From Physocladia obscura (taxonomy: Eukaryota > Chytridiomycota > Chytridiomycetes > Chytridiales > Chytriomycetaceae): DNA of 17,148 nucleotides. The position numbers were made by a program, and so were the translations under genes. How positions within the stretch are numbered: position 1 is the stretch's first letter; each line of letters begins with the position of its first letter. Below are positions 9,114-17,148 of the stretch, in pieces. Under the pieces are notes generated by a model that was not told the DNA's origin, made no database searches, and worked only from the letters and a program-made list of their open reading frames with translations. Where the stretch lies: contig JADGJH010000546.1 of the NCBI GenBank assembly GCA_027596945.1, forward strand, positions 1 through 17,148. Reading direction: 5' to 3'.

Positions 9114-12100
9114 ATGACAGCATTGGCCCAACAAGCAGCCGCGCAAACTCTCCTGTTATCGCCATTCTCAGCGCAGCATATTCAGATGGGATCTTTTGGA
9201 CGTATCGTTGTTATTCGAAGAACCGGCGAAGATGGAAGGTTAGCTTATTAGAATATACGTTGCGCCAAGCAAACTTTAAAACCGAATCCTCTCGATAGTA
9301 TATATCCAATTAACCAGGAGAAAGTTACGTTCGGGAGGTACGTATTTTCGTTTTGCCTCGTTTCTCAATCACTCATAGACTACCCTTTGCAGAGATCAAA
9401 ATTGCGTTATTCGCGTGCGATTGGAAGAAGTTTCCAGGCTTCATTGCATTTTAACAGTTGACAGAGCAACCCGAAAGGTGAAAATCGGAATATTCTTTGC
9501 TTTTATACTCAAACTACACAAAAAAAAATAGGTTTATTTAGAAGACACAAGTTCGAACGGAACTCTTCTGAATGGAAAAGAGTTTAAAATTGACGATGGT
9601 GGGAAATCGAAACGTGTTGTTTTAAATCACGGTGATATTTTCAGTATTCAAAATCGTTCGTTCAGGATGGAATATCCAACACAGGTAAAAAACACTTGAA
9701 AACAAATAATACCTCTCATTCTGAACACAAATAACTTTATTGAATTAGGAAAAAGTCAAAAAGTACTTGAAAGAGCATCCAGACGTAGACGGCCTGATCA
9801 CACCAAACAAAATTTTGGAATCATTGTCATTCCCAGAGTTTATAGCATCAACATCGACACTACCACAAACAATTCGCAAAAACCTGATAAAAAATTATTT
9901 AAATACACCCAAATTGTCGTGCATAAACGAAGTACAAACTGTTTCCTCTGCCGTAAACGAATTTGATAAAGTTGTCGCTAATTCTTTCGAAACAAACCTT
10001 CATGCTGTATCAAACACATCAAATAAATCGCCACAAAGAAATTCCTCTGTTAAACCTCCGGGAAAAGAAAAACATCTGTATCAAGTTTTCATTACTACTG
10101 AATCCGCTGAAGGTTCCGATTCTTCTGCCTCCGACTCTCAACCTGGAACCCCTACTAAAGAAATTGCTGTCAATACAGAATCTTCTCAAAATTTTGCGAA
10201 AAAAAACCCAAGCAACATCGGCAAATCATTTGCTCTTTCACCACGGCCCCAGCAGAAAATTACAAACGAAATATCTCTAAGCGTTGCAACAACTCCAAAT
10301 AAAACATTATTTCAAACTCAAAGTAACGACGGGTGGAAGTCATTGCCACAAAAGCTTGTATTTGTTGAGAATTCGACTGCAAAGGCAGATGAATTGGCGA
10401 ATCCGTTTTTAAACAATAAGAAATTGATTCAAGCGGGCGAAACTGTAAGGCCTGTCAGTGTAGCTTTATCAAAATTGGCACTGGACGTCTCTGAGAATCT
10501 GGAAAACGATCGAAGCACCGAAAAAACCAAGCATCGTACTGCTGAAAAATCTTTCATGGACGAAACTCAAGAAGAAACATTTTCCGATTCAAACTCTGAT
10601 GGAGATTCGCGCAAATCACATTTTGTAGATGACGACGCACCAACAGCTCCGCGAACACCTTCAGGTGAATCTCGAAAAAGAATTGTGACATTCGGACGCC
10701 AAGTAAATATTTTGTTTTCTTTTTTCTGTCCCTGAGCCATTATATTTACAAATCCAATGCACAGTTGACACCAGAGATATTTCAAAGTGACAAACCCGCT
10801 GCAACACCGGTTCAACGTGGCGGAAAAATTGTTTCAAAATCAACGCCTAGCGGTTCTATACTTAAAAGCACAATCCGCCACATTACCACCTTCGCCGCGA
10901 CGAGAAGTCCATCTAAAGTGACGAAAGTTTGCACAGGTATACCCTCGGTACCAATTGCAAAAAACTTCATCAAGCATACAAGTTCTCGCCAACCCGCCGG
11001 ATTTCGAACGCCTGGTCTCGTTGCTCCAAAGATCGTCCAGCCGTATGTTGGTCCAGCTTCTACCTCAAAAATTGTCCCAGTAGTGCGAATGTCGCCAAAG
11101 AAGTCTGTTACTAATTTTAAAAAAACTTTCAAATTTGCACCGATTGCTGGAAATGGTGGCGGGGTTTCCAACTTTTACAATACGGCTGGTGTTGCTGTGA
11201 AAAGCAACATCTTGGCTGCGACTCCGATCTCTTCCAATTCTTTTTCAACGAAGCCGAACGATAATACTCTTGGCAATGAAGTGTCATCAATCGACGATTT
11301 TATTAATGTTCCTTCAACACCAACTGGAGTTATGTTGTCTCCAGAGACACGAACTTCTCCTCGCAGAATTTCAGCACGTCGAGTAAGCGCTGGTGTACTA
11401 CCGGTCGTTACAAAAAAAATACCACCCAAAGCGAACGAATGGAATTCATTTGCTTCGAAACTTGCTGAAATTGTTGCTGAATCTTTGGAGAATGACGTTG
11501 CGGCATCGCCTCCTTTCGGCTTCAACACTGAATTTGTTGATGCGGCTACCAAGCAAAGGGATTCTGGCGATCAGGAAGTGGATGTAAATAACGAATCAAC
11601 AGCTGAAAATCAAAAATTAGTAACTTTTGCAAACAAAACAGAAGGTTCAAAAAAATTCTCGCTTTTCTTTTTCCTACTGAGAAATTTAATTAATCAACCA
11701 CCACAGCTATTCTCGAGAGTCCAGATGCAGAATATGAAATACCTTCTGATTTCGCAACTATTGCATCTTCTGAAGAGATAACAGCAAATGATGACCAGCT
11801 TGATATATTTGACGATTTCTACGACGAACCGAACCCTGGAGAATATTTGCCCCAACTTAGTATTATTTCTCCTTCGTCGGTCGCAATTTTGAAGACTTGT
11901 GACGTTGAAACGACGGTTAAAATAAATGACATACTTCAAATTGAATCTCGCGGCAGTGGAATGAAGAATACATCAGAAATTGAACAAGACTCTAATCTAG
12001 AATTTTCGGTTGAAAAAGAAGGTGAAATCATGGACGTAGAAAAATCACTGGAAGTTATATTGGATATTGGAGTCAAAAAAGAAGCCAAAAACGATGTTAC

Positions 12101-15100
12101 GAAAGAGATTGCGAAGGACAAAGATGAGATGGTAGAAGAGAAGACGCAAGAATATTTTTCAAATGGGAATCAAGCTGATCTGAACGAAAGTAGCTCGAAA
12201 ATTTTCGAAGATGGGGAAGTTGGCGTTGAAAGCAACGCAGTATTGCCTTCAAAAACCCCAGTTACAGATTTTCCTTCTGAAATCTCAACTCATAACAGTA
12301 AATCGGCGCAAGAAATACCAACTGATTCCCACAATACGTCAATTAAAGTTCCGGAAGCAACTGAAGCAGTGTTATTGTGTAGAAATACGAAAAATAGACA
12401 AATTGACAACATATTCGACTCGGCGGTTTTTGGAAAGGAAATCTCAGACGATGAAGCACAAAGCAAGACCGCCCCAATGCATGATTCAAACATCGTTGTT
12501 AATTTTGAAAGTTTCACGACTGCGCTAAAAGTTCGTAGAGATTCCAAATCAGTTTCTTCGCCAAAAAGTGCAACTCAGCCAACTCCACGAAGTAATTCAG
12601 ATATTACGGACAGAGTAGAATCTGAGGGTTTTGAACCAAGAAGCCAAAATGAGTTGGTAAGTAGCACTGACCGTACACTGGAGTCGCACAACAGCAAAAC
12701 CGTTAGAACTCCACTTAAAGTTTTGGAAGCAACTGAGCCAATTTTATCACAAAACGGTGCAGCTGCAATTACACCGCTCAGAGCGTTCAGCAAACTGATC
12801 GTTTATACTGAAAATGATGTGAATGGCAAAGAAATTTCAGAGCAACAAAGCGTAAATCCGTCAAATTATATCGAAGAACCCGAAGTATATTCACCTCAGA
12901 ATAATGCCAGAAACTATTTAATTCCTTCCAAAATGACGGATATTGTCATCGATGAACTGTCCGATGTTTTTAAATTACAAATCCCAGACTCGCAAACCGC
13001 ATTACAACCCGAGTTGGCGTCAATTGAACATCAAGTTCAAGATTTTTTCGCAGGTATCAGCAAAGATACTGAGCCAAGCAATTCCAGTGTCCCATTAAAT
13101 TATGATGCACTGCATGTAAATAATGATTCAACAGTACTGCAAAATTCCGAAGTGGCTATCAATAACAACGAATCTGAGACAGCTAATATAATACCGTCTG
13201 TGAACCCAAAGAAGAAAAATACTGGCACAAACGCATTATCTGTGAAAAAAGGCATTAGCCAACCTCTTGAATTCTACGGTAATCTCACCAAACGTACTGG
13301 AGTAGTTGAATCAGATTCATTGCGAAATAGCTCCCGAAAGCTGTCAAATGTTATTAATGCTGTAAATATTGTTGCTGTAACAGAATCTGAGTTTTTGACC
13401 AAAGATTCTTTAGACTCGCAAGAACAGAAAGAAAATGGTGATTTAGGAAAAAAGTCTGAAAATTCTGATACAGTACTCAAGAGTGCCGAGTCTAAGGAGC
13501 CTGTTAGCGCCTTTACACCAGTTAAAATTACTTCATCGAAAGCATTAATGAAAAATCGCAGAAAAAATCAGATGAATAAAACAGGGACAACCTCTACATA
13601 TACTGCCAAAAACTCTGCATCAGTTCTGAAAAATGCGCAAATAATAACCGTAGATTACTCGAACGAGGCTGAGACTGAAGACGGCACTCAAGAAACCGTC
13701 GTTTTGACAGATGACAGTGCAATAAAAAATTTGGAACTGCTTGTAGTTGAACGAGGCATTGTCGAAGATTCTGAAAATGAAAATTCAGCTAAATTAATTG
13801 AAACATTTTCTGTTACACCGATAGAACGTCTTCTTACTGCAAGCATGTCTTCTTCAAGAATGTCGACCAGAAATCGATCGTCTAAAGCAGGCGGCAGTGT
13901 TTCCGCCACTCAAATAAACGAAGCAGAATTTCATGCATCGACTTTAATTGGAAAAAATACTGGCAAGCGGGGATTTCGAAATCAAGTCACTAATCTTGCC
14001 GTTAATCTTGATAATTATGTTTCAGATGAGAACGTTTCTGAACCTATTCTTGAAAGTCCACCAAAGAAACAGAAACTGGAATCTTCAGCAAAAAACTGCG
14101 AAGCTACTTCTGTCAATTCAATTCGAAAGGGAGGTGAAAATAGTCCTAAAAAGCGGATAACTCGTGCCAAACCGACAGATTCGGTTCAATTCACAAATGA
14201 TACTTCTAAGAAGGATTCTGACGACAGAGAGCTCACTGTAATTGAGGAAGAATCTGAAAGAATACTTGATACCGAACAGTCTGTTGCAACTGATGCCAAT
14301 AATTCACCCATTAAGGAAACCTTCAAGAAAAACAACAGGAAAAGAGCCGCTAATGCGAAGAATGTAAAAACTGACGCTGCAGATCCTGTTGAACAATATC
14401 CAGATTCGAAATCCACATCATATGATAGCAATGAACAGGAAGTCAATTTTCAAATACCAATTGATTTTCTGGTTGAATCAGATGGGCCTCTTATCGGGTC
14501 ATCTGAAGTCACTGACGCTGTTAAGATAGCTGAGGCGGTAACTACTAAGAAAATAACCAAAAAGAAGGCTCCCACTCGCAGCAAATCAACGAAAACAACT
14601 GCAACAGCATCTGTGGTTGAAGTTGAAGATCAAAGAGAACTGCTGGAGGAAACTGTGGCATCTGAGACATTGATGCGTTCGAGTCGCTCAAAGAAAACCA
14701 AAGCATCAGGTCCTTCAACATCTAGTGTAACAAAAACTCAAACTGAGTTATCAATCGAATTCTCGAATGAGCCAGAAAAAATTAACGAATTTGCAGAATC
14801 TGGTAAAATATCGCTAAAAAATGCTTCTAAATCAGGGAAACCCGAATATGAACATCCAATCGCACCGAAACCTGACGTTGAAAATTTTAAGCCAGTGCAA
14901 AAGAAAGCACCGGTTAATTCAACGACCAAGAAACCAGTTGAAGAGCACGGAATAAAAAGGAAGCTAGATGTCAAGATATTGAATGCTGAATCTGAAGAAT
15001 ATCTGAATTTGGATGAAAAACTCGAAGCTCTTCAGTCAAAGAAAAGAAAGGGAAAAAATGCAGATGTCCCTGAAACGATACTTGAAGAACTTGCTCCAAG

Positions 15101-15440
15101 GAAAAAAGGATGGCCAGCATCCAAGAAGACGAATGTACCCGAAGAACTTGTTGAACCTAAAGAGCTTGTTCAACCCAATGAAACTATAGAAAAACCTAAA
15201 AAATCGAATCGAAGCAGACGTGCAGTTGAATCGGATGAGCCGAAAAGTCTTTTACGGAAAAAAGCAGTGCAATCTGAGGAGCCAAGTGAATTGACTGACG
15301 CGTCATCTGGTGCACAGAAGAAAGCTTCAACGTCAAGGCGTAGCAAATCGAAAGCGAAGATTCCTGTTGTTGAAGAATATCTGATCGATGTGGAAAAAGT
15401 TGAGGAAAGCCATAGGCCATCGAGAGCAAAGAGGAGCTAA
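9114..15440 (+). CDS. Ki-67/Repo-Man-like FHA protein with PP1-binding module, seven exons
   Basis: Exons: 9114-9238, 9299-9337, 9393-9477, 9532-9684, 9749-10702, 10765-11644, 11707-15440. The introns (60, 55, 54, 64, 62, 62 bp) are GT-AG and phase-consistent, giving 1989 residues. An FHA domain fills about 29-130: FGR (53-55), SRLHC (69-73) and SSNGTLLNG (90-98) supply the phosphothreonine-binding R55, S69 and N92. GDIFSIQNRSFRMEY resembles the Ki-67 FHA end. Residues 443-470, starting RKRIVTFGRQ and continuing LTPEIFQSDKPAATPVQRGG, hold an RVxF site (445-449) plus the flanking segment known in Ki-67 and Repo-Man as the KiR-SLiM that docks PP1 gamma. The remainder is low-complexity, with many S/T-P sites, an NLS-like PPKKQK (1530-1535) and a lysine/arginine-rich C-terminus with AT-hook-like RKKGWP (1877-1882). 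The likely role is a mitotic chromosome-associated PP1 scaffold. The FHA and PP1 motifs are seen; orthology to Ki-67 and the role are inferred. Confidence 0.9.
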
Positions 15441-15539
15441 ATTAACTGGGGATTTCGGCAAAAACCCTTTTTCGTTTTCTTTTTCGGTTTTTTTATTGTC
15501 CCATATTTATTATGGTGATTTTTTCATTGGAGAAAGTAA

Positions 15540-15545
15540 AATAAA
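15540..15545 (+). promoter_or_regulatory. AATAAA polyadenylation signal
   Basis: AATAAA about 100 bases past the stop of the FHA/PP1-binding gene, after T-rich sequence, in the right place for its mRNA 3' end. Confidence 0.5.
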
Positions 15546-16339
15546 AATTGTCGATAAAAAAAAATAATTGAGTGTACAATCACAACTGCCAATAAATAAT
15601 GACGCCGATAATTGATGCTTCTAGAAGATTCGCTGGAGGGAAACAGTTTAACTGAATAGAAGCATGGCCGCAACAAATTCTCGTTCCGTGGGCCACCGAT
15701 CCCAAATCCACGAAATCAAAAGCAGTAAATCACAGCCAGATCACCAATTATTGTGTTGAGAATTACGAGCATGTTGTATCATTACGCTGGCTATCGAAAT
15801 TATTCGGACCGAGGTATTTACTGATGTTGCTGCTGTTGCAAATGTGTTTGTAGTCTACGGTGATTGGTATAGAACTGGCATTGGCATTGTTTGTACTGGT
15901 GTTTGCGCGATTATTGTTGCCACTGCCATTGCTGTTTCGGAGCCTGTCTTAGCAGTATTTTTGTTGGAAATAGGTTTTACGGACACAATTAAGATCAGGA
16001 ACGAGACTGTCGGAATGTTACTCCAGATCACTTGACCAAGATCTGTTTCATAAAATAAACATTACCAAAATTTCTCTGAAATCTCTACCACATCTTAGAA
16101 GTTGCTTGACTTGCAGTGTCCCCGCATTCCTTGCACTGCTTCTCAACAGAGACAACTTTGGCAAGTCAATTTTACCTATTTGTGAAAAAAAGATCAAATT
16201 CAATTTTTCAGTTAGTGGCAGATTCTTAAACTGCCGTTTCTCGTGAAGTAATTTGTGGAGAGGCAAAAGCCGAAAAAAAGAACAATTTTTTCTCTGAACA
16301 AATAAAACAGCCTATCCGCAACACACACTCACATTCAAA

Positions 16340-16444
16340 ATGCCTATGAGTAAGTAATTGTTCTTGGTGCAGAATTTCAAAAAAATAAATTTCGCTATCC
16401 AAACTGCAGGCAATATGTCTGCCATGGGAATGCAGTCAAATTAG
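16340..16444 (+). CDS. Spliced Met-rich 14-residue micro-ORF, candidate uORF of the P450 gene
   Basis: A CA-rich leader (acacacactcacattcaaa) precedes ATGCCTATGA. Next comes a canonical donor GTAAGT at 16350 and an acceptor CTGCAG ending at 16409, a 60-bp intron typical of this window. The spliced frame reads MPMSNMSAMGMQSN and stops at TAG (16442-16444). Five of 14 residues are Met, spaced like the copper-binding Mets of CTR transporters. It could be a spliced upstream ORF of the P450 mRNA, or the beginning of a gene whose rest is lost. Alternatively it is the true N-terminus of the P450 protein, through a second intron 16435-16579 (GTCAAA...ATGCAG), which is also phase-compatible. Confidence 0.3.
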
Positions 16445-16589
16445 TTTGATTTTGTCATGAGAATTTTTTTAACTGAAAATTTTTTTTACAAATCTCTGAT
16501 TGTTCTGTTTTTTGAACTCAAAACCAAAACTCTGCTCACACCCCGTACTACTTTTCAACCGAAACTTGATTCTATGCAGAAAAGCCCTT

Positions 16590-17148
16590 ATGCAAATCGA
16601 ATCTATTCTCGTGCTCACAGCAACGTTCGTTGCAATTGGTGTCGTTTGGGTGTTTACATCATCCGGAACTTCAAAGAAAATAGACGAGTTTCCAGATCTG
16701 CCAGGCTTACCGATCATTGGAAATATCCTTGATATTCTTGGACCAAATCTCAAATATAAAGTTCACGCTGCCAAAAGTCCAGCTTTCTTGAACATTCCAG
16801 GACTGCCTCGCACGCTGTTGTTTGATGATATTGCCTTAATTCGACAGGTTTTGGGTCGTTCCTTGCCGTCGTATTCTGTTGTTGGTGATTCTTTAATTGG
16901 ACTTCCGGCGGGCATTTTGAGTGCTAATGGTGTTGAACACAGACGTTTGCGCAACTTAGGTATTCGTGCTCTTTCAAAAATGTTGGTAGAAGCCGAAAGT
17001 GTAGTCTTTAGCCATTTTAAATAATATTCGCACCTTATATTTATTAGTGTCTTGGAAGCCCAATACGAACTCATCAAAGCTAATGCCGAAGAAACGTTGG
17101 CGAAAATGGCAGCCGAAAAAAAGCCACTAGTACCAAACACTTTGTTTC
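16590..17148 (+). CDS. Cytochrome P450, N-terminal part (runs off the window)
   Basis: N-terminal 164 residues of a microsomal P450, a heme-thiolate monooxygenase anchored in the ER. Residues 4-22 are the membrane anchor (ESILVLTATFVAIGVVWVF), followed by the polar linker and the proline hinge DLPGLPIIGN (36-45). IALIRQVLGRSLPSY (81-95) matches the B-helix region. GVEHRRLRNL (114-123) holds the helix-C HxxxR (H117, R121) that contacts heme propionate. Exon 1 is 16590-16981. An intron 16982-17047 (GTTGGT...TATTAG, 66 bp) restores the frame in exon 2 with VLEAQYELIKANAEETLAKM, which aligns in length with the helix-C/D region of other P450s. The heme-binding Cys, I-helix and K-helix lie beyond the window. 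ATG 16590 is chosen because it directly precedes the anchor. Subfamily and substrate cannot be assigned. Confidence 0.88.

Larger units (their letters stand above)
15441..16589. other. Intergenic region between the FHA gene and the P450 gene
   Basis: About 1.15 kb. It holds the 3' end of the FHA gene, a hydrophobic plus-strand open frame without a start (15757-16034), scattered trinucleotide-like GTTGCTGCTGTTGC sequence near 15825, and a spliced micro-ORF (16340-16444) that may belong to the P450 leader. No RNA gene was recognised. Confidence 0.55.

Noticed and set aside
15645..15737. Minus-strand peptide resembling the C-lobe of a protein kinase (LLLISWIWDRWPTEREFVAA)
   Set aside because: Only about 28 codons between stops, no other kinase motif upstream on that strand, so resemblance is likely chance.

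Overview
The window looks like nuclear DNA of a compact, AT-rich, early-diverging fungus, most likely a chytrid. The evidence is dense genes, short GT-AG introns (about 50-79 bp) at phase-consistent positions, a fungal Kha1-type K+/H+ antiporter, a microsomal cytochrome P450, and fungal-style membrane proteins. No prokaryotic, organellar or viral gene was seen. The taxon is inferred from gene content and architecture, not from a marker gene.

Layout. 148-2939 (-): a six-exon, 825-residue cation/H+ antiporter of the Kha1/CPA2 family, with a cluster of dyad-symmetric, bZIP-like sites about 240 bp upstream of its start codon. 2940-4870: AT-rich intergenic DNA with one possible orphan exon, a hairpin and a long unexplained open frame. 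4871-5297 (+): a probable two-exon, 116-residue single-span membrane protein with an LPxY motif. 5298-7391: AT-rich intergenic DNA holding a decayed coding stretch that may be a retroelement Gag relic. 7392-8824 (+): a two-exon, 460-residue type II membrane protein with GDSxxR and DxxH motifs, probably a lumenal SGNH/PC-esterase-like enzyme. 9114-15440 (+): the centrepiece, a seven-exon, 1989-residue protein. It has an N-terminal FHA domain and a protein phosphatase 1-binding module closely resembling the KiR-SLiM of vertebrate Ki-67 and Repo-Man, followed by a very long disordered, basic, CDK-site-rich tail. 15441-16589: intergenic, with a spliced Met-rich micro-ORF. 16590 to the window end (+): the 5' part of a cytochrome P450 gene.

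The genes look like independent housekeeping or accessory loci rather than a functional cluster: ion homeostasis, lumenal carbohydrate or acyl modification, mitotic chromosome and PP1 regulation, and oxidative metabolism. The most noteworthy object is the Ki-67/Repo-Man-like protein. That FHA plus RVxF/KiR-SLiM architecture is usually discussed for animals, so a fungal version bears on how old the Ki-67-PP1 system is.
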